Origin: Cranoglanis bouderius
Lineage: Eukaryota; Chordata; Actinopteri; Siluriformes; Cranoglanididae
Length of the DNA: 64,000 bases
Direction: 5' to 3'
Assembly: GCA_023630585.1 (NCBI GenBank)
Contig: CM042553.1
Span: 940,020-1,004,019 of the forward strand
Shown: positions 47,463-58,306 of the stretch, piece by piece
Position numbering within the stretch: the stretch's first letter is position 1
How the letters are laid out: each line of letters opens with the position of its first letter
Program-made: the position numbers and the translations under genes
The notes under the pieces: model-generated
What the model was told of the DNA's origin: nothing
Databases searched by the model: none
What the model saw: only the letters and a program-made list of their open reading frames with translations

Positions 47463-47538
<76 letters not shown>
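47463..47538. repeat. (TA)38 microsatellite at a Tc1 target site
   Basis: 76-bp TA run starting exactly at the right boundary of the Tc1-like element 46779-47462. Confidence 0.97.
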
Positions 47539-47544
<6 letters not shown>

Positions 47545-48043
47545 ACGTTATATAAAAAGCAATACAAGGTTTTATTTTTGACTCCACATCATTTTATTGG
47601 TCATAATAAAATACACAGAATGGTATTAAGCGTCTGTCACCATATAGTCATTTTATTATCTATGTCATAGGCACATTTACTTCTGACTAAAATGACATTT
47701 CATAGTTTAGACATCGAAAATGAAATGTCAAAAGTATTTGCATTTTCATTTTGGCTGCCAATGTAAGCTGCCATTCATACAAATGCAACTGAATTTGAAT
47801 TATGTTTGAAATAATGTGCACATGAGAAATGAAAATTGCAAATACACATGTGAATTAGCATTTTATAATTAGCATTTGGATTTGAATAAAGTCTAAAATA
47901 TGCTGCCATACTCTTAGTTTACTTATTTATTTATGACAAAAAAAGATAAATAGTACATACAAGTTTTTTTTAAACTAATGAAATGCATCAATCAACGAAA
48001 ACCTAATGTCTTAAGATCTTCAAGGAGGTAAAAACAGGTGTAC

Positions 48044-48194
48044 CTGTATTCAGACTCGTGGATGGAGAAGAGAACTCCAGATGTGGATGCCTTCTGCTGG
48101 ATGGAAGCCATGAATGTGAACTCATTTTTGTTCCTAAGCAACTCCAGTATATTTTCTGTGATTTGGGAGGGAACCTGAACTGTTCTCTGTGCAT
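48044..48194 (-). CDS. nell1: nell1 internal exon (start of TSPN/LamG domain)
   Basis: A 151-bp exon between acceptor 'ttgtttgcag' and donor 'gtacacctg'. Two bases complete a codon begun upstream (?AT, likely Asp), then 49 codons, then AG that pairs with C at 36005 to give Ser (phase 1 to 2). It reads AQRTVQVPSQITENILELL, RNKNEFTFMASIQQKASTSG, VLFSIHESEY. NELL1 has a gapless match here (RNKSEFT.LATVQQKPSTSGVILSI.E.E). The three exons together give 419 bp of continuous frame. An ATG/TTG within the frame upstream is intron, not a start. The preceding exon was not found between 48195 and 64000. Confidence 0.9.
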
Positions 48195-48455
48195 CTGCAA
48201 ACAAAACGGGAACAATGGACAGGGCATGAAGACTAACGTGAGTCTAGAAGTCCATTAGCAGGAACTGTACTGATTTCAGAATTACATTATATTTCTCAAA
48301 TGAGAAACCATCACTGATTCACAACAGCGTGTTCTTATTATGAATGCATCATACACGTATAAAATTGTGTACTGGGTCAGCATCAGGTGTGTGTTGCTAA
48401 TAGAGGAGAATATATACACAGTATGCTGTCAGTTAAATTATACGTATGGCATATA

Positions 48456-49865
48456 CAGTGGGGGGAAAAAAGTATTTGATCCCCTGCTGATTTTGTACGT
48501 TTGCCCACTGACAAAGAAATGATCAGTATATAATTTTAATGGTAGGTGTATTTCAACAGTGAGAGACAGAATAACAACAAAAAAATCCAGAAAAACGCAT
48601 TTCAAAAAATTTATAAATTGATTTGCATTTTAATGAGGGAAATAAGTATTTGATCCCCTATCAATCAGCAAGATTTCTGGCTCCCAGGTGTCTTTTACAC
48701 AGGTAACGAGCTGAGATTAGGAGCACTCTCTTAAAGGGACTCGCTTAAAGGGAATGCTCCTAATCTCAGTTTGTTACCTGTATAAAAGACACCTGTCCAC
48801 AGAAGCAATCAATCAATCAGATTCCAAACTCTCCACCATGGCCAAGAACAAAGAGCTGTCCAAGGATGTCAGGGACAAGATTGTAGACCTACACAAGGCT
48901 GGAATGGGCTACAAGACCATGGCCAAGCAGCTTGGTGAGAAGGTGACAACAGTTGGTGCGATTATTCGCAAATGGAAAAAACTGTCAGTCTCCCTCGGTC
49001 TGGGGCTCCATGCAAGATCTCACCTCGTGGAGTTTCAATGATCATGAGAACGATGAGGAATCAGCCCAGAACTACACGGGAGGATCTTGTTAATGATCTC
49101 AAGGCAGCTGGGACCATAGTCACCAAGAAAACAATTGGTAACACACTACGCCGTGAAGAACTGAAATCCTGCACCGCCCGCAAGGTCCCCCTGCTCAAGA
49201 AAGCACATGTACAGGCTCGTCTGAAGTTTGCCTGAATGATTCAGAGGAGAACTGGGTGAAAGTGTTGTGGTCAGGTGTGGTCAGATCTCTTTGGCATCAA
49301 CTCAACTCGCCGTGTTTGGAGCAGGAGGAATGCTGCCTATGACCCCAAGTCATAACACCATCCCCACCGTCAAACATAGAGGTGGGAACATTATGCTTTG
49401 GGGGTGTTTTTCTGCTAAGGGGACAGGACAACTGCACCGCATCAAAGGGACAATGGACGGGGTCATGTACCGTCAAATCTTGGGTGAGAACCTCCTTCCC
49501 TCAGCCAGGGCATTGAAAATGACCTTAATGGCTTGGAGAGGATCTGCAAAGAGGAGTGGGACAAAATCCCTCCTGAGATGTGTTCAAACCTGGTGACCAA
49601 CTACAAGAAACGTCTGACCTCTGTGATTGCCAACAAGGGTTTTGCTACCAAGTACTAAGTCGAAGGGGTCAAATACTTATTTCACTCATTAAAATGCGAA
49701 TCAATTTATAACTTTTTTGAAATGCGTTTTTGTGGATTTTTTTGTTGTTATTCTGTCTCTCACTGTTAAAATACACCTACCATTAAAATTATAGACTGAT
49801 CATTTCTTTGTCAGTGGGCAAACGTACAAAATCAGCAGGGGATCAAATACTTTTTTCCCCCACTG
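48456..49865 (+). mobile_element. Tc1-like transposon ('GTATTTGATCCCC' family), internally deleted
   Basis: Left end 'cagtggggggaaaaaagtat' after TA (48454-48455), right end 'acttttttcccccactg' at 49865, where the TA is changed to AT. The long TIRs repeat 'gtatttgatcccc' inside (about 48646-48658 and, mirrored, about 49668-49682). Between left TIR and gene a strong hairpin lies at about 48700-48780 ('gctgagattaggagca' against 'tgctcctaatctcag'), its loop carrying a 14-bp duplication. Length 1410 bp against about 1.6 kb expected. Confidence 0.92.
48838..49658 (+). pseudogene. Tc1-like transposase lacking part of the catalytic core
   Basis: ATG at 48838 (MAKNKELSKDVRDKIVDLHK) with a well-kept first HTH (YKTMAKQLGEKVTTVGAIIRKWKK), then a frameshift. 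The second HTH/linker is in the frame at 48972-49235 (KISPRGVSMIMRTMRNQPRT). The catalytic part at 49267-49596 has an altered first Asp region ('tggtcaggtgtggtcagatc' in place of the SDET motif). About 170 bp are deleted near 49518, removing the FQHDND and SPDLNPIEN motifs, so the second Asp and the Glu are gone. The end reads KGFATKY, stop at 49656-49658. Confidence 0.9.
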
Positions 49866-49867
49866 AT

Positions 49868-50309
49868 TGACATTTCCATAATAAGCTTTACATAAAGCTG
49901 TTCTAGGTGGTGGACTCAGACAGCAGTGCTGCACTCTCCATGCTGACTGCTCCTCTATCGAAGACTAATGGGACTAATTGGAAGCGGTGTTTGAGAAAGA
50001 ACAGAGACAGAGAGAGAGAGAGACCCCCTCTGATAACTCTGCATACTAATCTTTTAGCTGCTTTATTCTCATCACAACACAAAACATCATGTTGTAAACC
50101 AACAGCTTGTCCCATTTAACCCAAATGTACGTAATTGACCAAGACATGTCTGGTGTCTAGAGTTCGCTTCTTTAATTTTATACTACACCTTGAAATGTAA
50201 AACAAGTTTATAGATTATAGTGAACTGCATGTTTAAGTCAATACAGCTTTGTCAAGTTGTTCAATATTTTAAACAGAATTGTTTATGTGTTTTATGACAC
50301 AGTATGACC
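49868..50309. other. Intronic stretch, nothing recognised
   Basis: Contains a short GA run at about 50004-50021; no gene recognised. Confidence 0.5.
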
Positions 50310-50890
50310 CCATCTAAAAAATGATCAAAGGGATGTTGCAATGCTACAAGGCAATTTCTAAGGCTCTGGGACTCCAGTGAACCACAGTGGGAGCCATTAT
50401 CTCCAAATGGAGAAATCTTGGAACAATGGTGAATCTTCCCAGAAGTGGTCCAATGACTCAAAGTCACAAAGGATCCCAGACGAACATCTAAGGAACTGCA
50501 GGCATCAATCATCCACACATAAGGTCAGCGTTCATGATTCCACCATTAGAAAGAGCCTGGGTAAAAATGGTATCCGTGGCGAAAACCACTGCTAGCCAAG
50601 AAGAACATAAAGGCCTGTCTCACATTTGCAAAAAAAACCTTATACCAACAGACAGACTTATATCAACAGTGAAACATGGTGGTGGTAGTGTGATCATGTG
50701 GGGATGCGTTGCTGCTTCAGGGCTTGGATGAAAAGAAGAAGCCAAGAATTCTGCTCTGTATCAAAAAAATACGGAATGTGAATGTCTGGTCATCAGTTCG
50801 TGATCTGAAGCTTAAGTGCATTTGGGTTATGCAACGAGACAATGATCCCAAGCAGAAGAGCAATTCCACTTAAATGGCTCAAAAGAACGA
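50310..50890 (+). mobile_element. Decayed Tc1-like transposase relic
   Basis: Plus-strand traces of a further Tc1 family in transposase order: 'aaggctctgggactccagtg' and 'gtgggagccattatctccaa' (HTH, ALGL...VGAIISKW), 'cccagaagtggtccaatgac' (LPRSG), 'gcctgtctcacatttgcaaa' (ARLTFAK), 'gtgaaacatggtggtggtag' (VKHGGGS) and 'gttatgcaacgagacaatga' (VMQRDNDP, second Asp). The SDE part is deleted. No TIRs recognised. Confidence 0.7.
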
Positions 50891-52146
50891 AAAAATCTGG
50901 CTAATTATTAAACATTACAATTTCCCCCAAACTGCACTAAGTTACAGGATCTTCTCTCACTTAAACAACTCTCAGAATAAAGTGCTCTGTGACTGGAAAG
51001 AGGTAGAAATAACAATTAACTGAAAATGAGTTGCTTTATATAACAAAACAGATATCATTTTCCACTGTGTTTATAAGTTGACCTTTTTCTCTTTTTTTAC
51101 TCGTCTCACAAAAGTCCAAAGATTACAAGCTTATGAACAAAAGTGAAGTGTACAAAACTCTTCCAAATATTAATAGGTGCAGTGGCTAATAACACTGGTT
51201 TACAAATTTTTGGAAATTACCTGCTTCAGAGATAAAATTTGCTAAATCCTACATACTTTGATAAGATGAATTGAAAAACAAATGATAAATTTGCTGGTTG
51301 GCTAATGTTTTCAAGATATTTAATGATACAGTTTTATTACAAATGTACAGGTTCATGTATATTTTTATAACAGTATCATAAATCTTACATTAGAAAGAAT
51401 ACTTATATTCTGAAGAGTGTTCAATTTCCAGGTCCTAACCTGTCAAAGATTAAACAAGAAATGTCTTATGACTTAAAGTGACTAAAACATCACATAAAAC
51501 AACTAAGTTGCACATGTGTTACAACAATAATGTGGGGCCCAACTCTTGTCCTGATCCCCTATTTTGCATCCAAAATAAAGGTGGTATGCCTTTTTTTTTT
51601 ACCACTGCAGTTATACTGCGCTTTTGTGACGGAAAGGTTACCTCACCACAAATATAACAGAAGTTATCTGCATTGTTTACACAGTTTCGAGGCATCTCTG
51701 CTTCCTGAGGTCAAAAATATGAGACAGTTCCATAGAAATATTAGGCACTCACAATTTCTCAAGCTGATACATGTGACTTGAGACACACAGATTAATGTGT
51801 GCCACCGCTCATGAAATGTATCTACATGCATGCATTTTGTCCACTTCTAAGACATGGATAACTGTGAATATGTCAAACAGAGCACGTTCTGTCAAAATTC
51901 TGGTCAAGATGAATGTATTCTAATGTGCAGACAGTGTTTTGAGGTAGAACTGGTAACTCAGAGACAAACATTTCAATCAATAGCCATTCTCTTGTTAATT
52001 TGCATAGAATTTCAAATTTTGACCCAATACTATATGTAAAAAACTATAGCCAATTAGCACTTTTGACTCGATTTTTCTTTATTAGTGACCCATATTAGGT
52101 AAAGTTTCACTACTTTTACTCCGGAAGCATTTTGCTTGTAGACCAG
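50891..52146. other. Intronic stretch, nothing recognised
   Basis: AT-rich intron; an 83-codon ORF at 51530-51781 has no known domain. Confidence 0.5.
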
Positions 52147-52452
52147 TGTAATCATATAACAAGTGTAACAAGTAGAATTAGTTACTGCCCCTTTAAGGCG
52201 GAACGCTCTCTCTTACTCCCTCACTGATGAGTGGGCAGTCTGTAGACGGAGTGCGAGCTGTGATCATCGCATGTATGCATGTAAAGCCTGGTTATATTTC
52301 TGTTGCTCTTTGCCCTGTTTAATTTATGTTCAGTAACACAGTTGTTAGTGGAGTGTTTTGCAAACTGCCCCATGTGTGCGGTGGATCGACAACGCTGATA
52401 ATAAACCACTGTGAAATATCAGATACGTGAGTTTTGCTTACACCTGGCTACA
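52147..52452 (+). mobile_element. Possible short solo LTR (306 bp)
   Basis: Starts TGTAAT, ends GGCTACA, with ACCAG (52142-52146) and ACCAT (52453-52457) as a near-matching 5-bp flank. An AATAAA signal is at about 52400-52405 and a TATA-like 'ttatattt' near 52290. There is no coding sequence. The reading rests on structure only and could be wrong. Confidence 0.4.
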
Positions 52453-52534
52453 ACCATTCAGGATATCCGGCCTCTCTGTGTAAAGCGTCACACAAGGCAC
52501 CTTTTCTTTGTTGCCAACATACTGTATGTATACT

Positions 52535-52745
52535 TGAGCATTAATAGCTAGTTTTTCTTCACAAACAGAAGCATCTCTGCCTCGTCACCTGATAATCGGT
52601 TTCTCCTTTCATCTATCACATGTCCAGCCAAGCTAAACAAGCCATCACTTTCAACATTTGTACATAGAGTAGAGAGGTATAGGCTCAAGCAAGTGGAGCA
52701 AGCGCAGGGAAACCATCTTTGTTGATCCTCCAGTAGGTCAATGGG
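52535..52745 (-). pseudogene. hAT transposase C-terminal (dimerisation domain) relic
   Basis: On the minus strand, NPLTYWRINKDGFPALAPLA (about 52745-52686) is followed after a frameshift by CTNVESDGLFSLAGHVIDER and RNRLSGDEAEMLLFVKKN, then a stop near 52545. This is the hATC dimerisation domain at the end of hAT-family transposases (pattern P..WW......P.L...A...L..P..S..SER.FS.AG......R..L....... ..FL..N). The upstream catalytic domain and BED finger were not found, so only a fragment remains. It is not a domesticated gene on this evidence. Confidence 0.75.
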
Positions 52746-53789
52746 TTTTCACATTTTTGCCTACGACATGTTTACATGCGGCTGTGGGCTGTGACGTTAT
52801 TGCCTGTGCTGCTGGCAACGACAGCAATATATGCATGCTATTTGCATAATGATAAACTGAAGGCTATAAGCAGTACTTCCTCTACTTGTTAGTTACATTA
52901 GCTTTGCAACCATAGTGTATATCTAAAAAAGCAAACATCAGACACCAGATTGTTCCTGAACTGACTAACCCCTAATATTGATTGCCATACACTCCTCTAT
53001 GCATTATCTTCCCCAGTGATTTCAGCCAATAAGAACATACAGTACTGGACTTGCTGAAATACAATACACAAACCATCTTCACATGCCCATCAATGTGTGA
53101 AATCTGGGGGTGGAAATCTAGAGGGCCAAACACAGCAGCTTTGATACACATGGGCTATTACAAGAGGATTTAAAAATAACCATGATTGTAAACTTTGCAG
53201 TCGCCACTATATGGTCATAGTCTGCATGCTTTTGTCATGAGCCTTTTTTGTGACAATAAGTGATGGTCATGGCAATTGTGCTAAATAATAAGTGAAAGTT
53301 ACAAATGTATAACAAATAATAGCCAAGGTATTCGCATGACTATACTGTTTGCAAGAAATACTCACTGATCAACACATTCACTTCACACATACAGCAGCTG
53401 CACATAATACACACTTGTTTCTGAACTCGTTTCTATTGTCAGATCTCTTTTACACAATGCTTAAGGCAGTCTGGAGTGTAATGCCTCCTGTCTTACATAG
53501 CCTTTTATACACACAGATTTCAGTCGCGGAAGAAAAGCAAACTAACATTTTAGACTGTCATCTTTTTTTTCTAGTGTATTTGCAGCAGGAGATCATGAGA
53601 AATGTTATGGGTTTACGCAACACTTGTAGCTCCAATATTGCAACAGTAATTACACATTTTCATCAGCTAATGAGACATTAGACACAGCGCTTTGCAGTAC
53701 TATTAACCATTTACACAAGTTGTTTAACATTTGTGATTGCACCTTCAAATGTTAATAAAACAGAAAACTTGTTGTTTGCATACATTATC
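52746..53789. other. Intronic stretch, nothing recognised
   Basis: AT-rich intron. The 110-codon ORF at 53349-53681 has no recognisable domain and is treated as chance. Confidence 0.5.
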
Positions 53790-54330
53790 ACCTCTCTGAG
53801 ACAGTACAACCACCTTTGGCATCAATTACAGCTGCAAGTCCTCTTGGATACATCTCTATCAGCTAGATGTTTTTGCTTTTAATTTAGGCAAAATTGCTCA
53901 ATCAGATTGAGGTCTGGGCTTTGACTGGGCTATTCTCGTACTTGGTTTTGAGCCATTCTGGTATAGCTTTGACAGTGTGCTTATGGTCATTGTCCAATTA
54001 GAAGGTGAACATCTGCCCCAATCTTAAGTCTCTTGCAGACTGTAATAGGTTTTTCTTCTAGGATTGATCTGTAATTAGGTCCATCCATATAAGCACCACA
54101 GTGCGTCACTGTAGGGATGGTGGCATCAGGATTATGAGCAGTATTGGGTTTTTCCAAACATACTGCAGAGCTTTGTCCAAAAGTCAGACAGTTCAATGTT
54201 TGTCTCATCAGACCAGAAAACCTTGTTCCACAAGTCTCCAGCATGCCTTTTGGCAAGCTGGCAAGGTTTTCCGCTTGCCACTCTTCCATAAAGCCCAGTT
54301 TTGTGGAGTGTCTGGCCTATGGTTGTTCTG
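53790..54330 (-). mobile_element. Decayed Tc1-like transposase relic
   Basis: Minus-strand order of a Tc1 transposase: 'ccacctttggcatcaattac' (C-terminal end of the gene), 'tcagattgaggtctgggctt' (SP.LN region), 'ttatggtcattgtccaatta' (the D.D.. region), 'cactgtagggatggtggcat' (TIPTV.H), 'tgtctcatcagaccagaaaa' (WSDE region) and 'catgccttttggcaagctgg'. Stops and small deletions throughout; no TIRs seen. Confidence 0.72.
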
Positions 54331-54949
54331 TAAACAGCTTCTCCAATCTCTACCTATCCCCCTCATCTATTCTACATTTCAGCACTTAGCTATGGCGCAT
54401 AAGCTCTAAAATGGCCATGGGCATTCATGAGAAAAACAGCCCATGTCAAATCACAAAAAAGCTTTGGACAGGAAAATTGGTATCAGGACACAATACTGCT
54501 GATAAATGTTGACAAACAGGATGATGCCTCAAGCAACATGGATGACCTAATCCATAAAAAAGTAACAGTGATAAAAATAATAAGCAGCCCTCTTGGTTAG
54601 CACTGCTAAAACACCCAACTGCTTTGCCCAGAGTTCTGACAGATGTGGAAACCGCAGAATCTTCATGCAAGAATGAAAGCAGCTTACTGTTGCATGGAGG
54701 TGTGTGTGCATGCAAATGTGAAAGGAGACCTCAGGCAAGATCAAGAAGTGCTCGTAAAACTAAATGTTGGAATGTGGCAATTACAGAGTGATTTGAATGC
54801 AATTTCAATGCTAATATGAGAAAGGTAAAACCTGCAAGCTTAAAGTGTGTTTAAGCTATAGCATGGGATTATGAAGTTTCCAGGATAATGGTTTTAAAAG
54901 CTAATGCATTTCAGAGTTGTCTACTTAAATAAAAGCATGATGTGTGACC
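54331..54949. other. Intronic stretch, nothing recognised
   Basis: No gene or repeat family recognised. Confidence 0.5.
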
Positions 54950-55215
54950 TCTGTAACTGTCAGTTCAACTACAAGAGGTGTGATCTCTCTGCCTACAAGT
55001 TCAAATACAGGAGGTGTGGCCTCTCTGGCTATGAGTTCAAATGAAGGATGTATGGTTTGAAGGGTGAACTGGCATGTCGGTTCTAGAGAAGGTATGGCCT
55101 CAGTGAGTTCAAATAAAGAAGGTGTGGCTCTGTAACTGTCTGTGAGTTCAAATAAAGGAGGTGTGGCCTCTGTAACTGTCAGTTCAAATACAGGAGGTGC
55201 GGCCTCTAACTAACT
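54950..55215. repeat. Minisatellite, unit about 38-48 bp
   Basis: Imperfect tandem copies of a unit containing 'gagttcaaataaaggaggtg' and 'tggcctctgtaactgtca'. Five to six units can be followed, with drift in the middle ones. Confidence 0.88.
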
Positions 55216-55366
55216 GCAACTGTGCGGTTTTGTGCTTCAAAAGGAGACGGTGATATTGTTTAAAATCAATCGGGTCAACTTCTATGATGTGCAGTATATA
55301 ATTATAGTCTTACACCTCATTAGGGTATCATAGAGCATTAACCTATCCAAACTGCATAGTTATTAG

Positions 55367-56621
55367 TAGGGTTGTCAAAAGTACAGGTACTTCGGTAACA
55401 ACTCGGTACCAAAAAATTTTTAAAAGTTGACGGTACCAGATTTTCACAAGTACCGGTAGTACAGAGTATCGGTTCAACCCAGTACTGATGTGCTGTCTGA
55501 TAGGTAGTCAGTCGGGAACTTTTCATAGGTGCACCGTGCAGTTATGGTAGCGGTTGCATTATGGATGTTGTAGCATCGTTTAATTCAAGTGTAGGACTGC
55601 ACAAAAACATCCTTGTTTTTGTTAACTTAATGGTTAGCATACGTGCGTGTAAAGCTAATATGGTGAAGTGTCCTTATTACCCATTTAATTCTTTTAAAAA
55701 CATCCACGCCCCGCTGGCAGACCGCCACATTGTTAACTGTGTATGGTATGTACACAGCTGCTGTGTTTATGTAGGTACTCATGCGATATATCTTTGGAAA
55801 GCTAAGATTCTTATGCTCCGATTGATATAAACCAACACTTACAAAACTGAGGCAACTCACATTATGAAGCCTCATAATAGTCCACTGATCCATAACATCC
55901 AGACAAAAACAGTCTTGTTACACTGGCAAAGGTCCAAACGATCCAATTAAGTAAAAAATATTTAGTCCAAAACACAGCAATAAATACGTACAGACTATTG
56001 CTGAGTCATTTCAAATTATAGGCAGATGAGCCTAACCTTTCACATTTTCTCTGTTATAACTCCGGTTCACTTTCAGCACTTCAGTTTAAAAGTCTGTGCG
56101 TAAAGACGCCTAACGAGTGGCAAGTGTTTCGTTTCAGAAACTTTTTACATAGTTTATATTTTTTGCTTGTAATTTATTTAGTTATTCTTTATTTGAAGGG
56201 GAAAAAAACTGAAGGCCAAAACTTAAATTAAAACAAATGTATATGTATATTTCAAGTGTTTCTGAAAAATGCCTTATTTTAATATTTAACTTTATAAATG
56301 AGAAGTGTGTTGTTCAATTATGGCATATTTTTGTGTTTTGCATGCTTGTAATTTATTTGTTTATTTATTTTTATACCTTTAATTACTTGTGGGAAACAAA
56401 ACTTGAAACACTTTTAAATACTTGAAGTATACAGAATGGCATTAAAAATTTTTAAAACATTTTATACTGATATTTAACGTTATTCATAAAATAGAGTGTT
56501 GTTCAATTAGCATGTTTTTGTGTTTTGCTTTGGTACCGAAATTGGAATTTTAAAAAAATTACCGTGGAATTTTACTGGTATTGGTAGCAACTACTGAAAT
56601 TTTGGTACCGTGACAAGCCTA
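55367..56621. mobile_element. hAT-like non-autonomous element with 8-bp target duplication
   Basis: 1255 bp, flanked by a perfect 8-bp duplication GTTATTAG (55359-55366, 56622-56629), the hallmark of hAT transposition. The ends are TAGGGTTGTCA... and ...TGACAAGCCTA, imperfect inverted repeats with further 'ggtacc' motifs inside both ends. No BED finger or RNase H-like transposase is visible; ORFs of 62-89 codons inside are not recognisable. The right third has an internal tandem duplication: about 56165-56345 resembles about 56345-56530 ('cttgtaatttatttgtttat', 'agtgttgttcaatta', 'tttttgtgttttgc'). Confidence 0.88.
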
Positions 56622-56629
56622 GTTATTAG

Positions 56630-57039
56630 TAATCCATGTTCTGATTTTCATTCTTTCAGAAGTAGCTGCTTTAAAATTCATGTGCCCCTTTTTAACTTCG
56701 AGCGCCTGCTCAAATCCTCCATGTTTAAGCTGCTCTGACATTGCCTCTGTCTCATGCTAGCAACTGTAGACCATCTTACTGCCTAATGTGGAGGTGTGAT
56801 GAATCAGTTGCTGTCTTATGTATGCATGCATGAACTTCCACCAGATTGAACCCGACAGCTCAGACTAAAGTATTGGGCAACTAGCAGAAATACCTTCTTT
56901 CACAGTATTTTTCCTCCACACATAGGATAAAAAAAAAAAAAAATCTTACTCTCTGTAGCTTTTGCATCAGAATAACATTCTTGTAATTAACACTAATGAA
57001 CTTATAATGCTACATTGCTTTAAAATGCTACACTGATTT
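56630..57039. other. Intronic stretch, nothing recognised
   Basis: Contains an A run at about 56930-56943; otherwise nothing recognised. Confidence 0.5.
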
Positions 57040-58290
57040 TTTTTTTAAAAAGGACACAATTTTGCAATGTATAAATGAATAGAAATAATAAGAAATAATT
57101 AAAAATAAGATAAGAAATAAGATATATGAAATATGTACAGGAATGTACAAAAAACGATGTTGCGTGTAGTAATGATGCAAAGTGCAGTGTGCGGAGTGTC
57201 AATGGAGTGCAGAGTGACTGTAGAGTCTATATGGAGTCCTAAGGGATCTTTATGGAGGACATGTCCATGTTGAGGAGTCTGATGGCCTGGGGGAAGAAGC
57301 TCCTTCTGAGCCTCTCCATTTTAGCCATCAGACTACGGAAGCGCTCACCTAATTGCAGAAGGCTGAACAGATAGTTACCGAGGTGGGTGGAGTCCCTGAT
57401 GATTTTAGCAGCTCTTACTTACTGCATTGCCTGGTGTAGAGGTCATGCAGAGAGGGGAGAGCAGACCTGGAGAGGCACCACTCTCTGCAGGGCTTTGCGG
57501 TCCTGGATAGAGCAGTTACCGTACCACGCTGAGATGCACCGAGTCAGTAAACTTTCTATAGACCCAGTATATAAAGTTTCGGGATCGCTGGGGAGACCCT
57601 GAACCCTTGTCTGGGTTTGATCACCTGATCTTTAGTGTGATGCATCCAGGTCAGGTCCACAGAGATGTACTCCAAGGTATCTGAAGCTGCTCACTCCTTT
57701 CCACGGGGGTCCCGCCAATCTTGATTGGGGTGTAGTTCCTCTGCTGTCTCTTCCTGAAGTCCACAACCAGCTCCTTGGTTTTACTGATGTTCAGGGAGAC
57801 ACTGTTAGCCTAGCACCCAGCTACGAGTTTCTCCACCTCGTCAAGGTAGGCGGCCTCGTCATTGTTGGAGATGAGGCCCATAACCACGGTGTTGTCAGCA
57901 AACTTGATGATAGAGGTGGAGTTGTGAGATGACACACAGTTGTGTGTAGAGAGAGTAGAGTAGGGGCCTCAGGACACAACTTTTTGGAGCTCAGGGTGAT
58001 GGTGTTCGAGGTAAACTGGCCCACTGGATTTGCCTCCGAAGGCACTGATTGTACTCAGCCCGTGCCACATGCATCGAGAGTCACTGAGTTGGAAATGAGA
58101 CTCCACCCACTCCTTGTACCAGAGTTTAGCAGCACGTCGGAGAGCATAGCATGCCACTTTGTATTCGTTCATAGTCCTCAACACGAGCCCTGCGCATTCG
58201 CCGTGGCTCGGATCATATTATCCACCCATGGTTTCGGTTTTGAGAAAGTCCTTATTGTGACTGTGTGTTGTATCCTCAATTAGCATGCTA
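57040..58290 (-). mobile_element. CR1/L2-like LINE, internally deleted
   Basis: Minus-oriented. The block at 57969-58184 reads MNEYKVACYALRRAAKLWY and VESHFQLSDSRCMWHGLSTI, the linker between endonuclease and RT in fish LINEs. It joins at about 57960 to the later RT: LYSLYTQLCV, then a frame with FADNTVVMGLISNNDEAAYL (the FADD box, second Asp changed to Asn) and SLNISKTKELVVDFRKRQQR, IGGTPVE, and after a shift the C-terminal region to about 57240 (LRRLNMDMSS-like). The RT front half is therefore missing. The 3' end is AT-rich near 57040-57120. Left edge approximate. Confidence 0.75.
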
Positions 58291-58306
58291 ACAAAGCTAA
58301 TAGCTA

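Larger units (their letters stand above)
36006..48043 (-). other. nell1: nell1 intron (about 12.0 kb)
   Basis: Between the exons at 48044-48194 and 35835-36005, from donor 'gtacacctg' to acceptor 'ccttccag'. It contains a LINE (37974-40255) and a run of Tc1 elements (44623-47462). No further exon-like sequence was seen inside it, and the flanking phases agree. Confidence 0.8.

Noticed and set aside
53349..53681. 110-codon ORF
   Set aside because: No domain, no neighbouring exon signals, and composition like the surrounding intron.
55561..55893. 88-89 codon ORFs on both strands
   Set aside because: Lie inside the non-autonomous hAT-like element and match no transposase domain that I can recognise.
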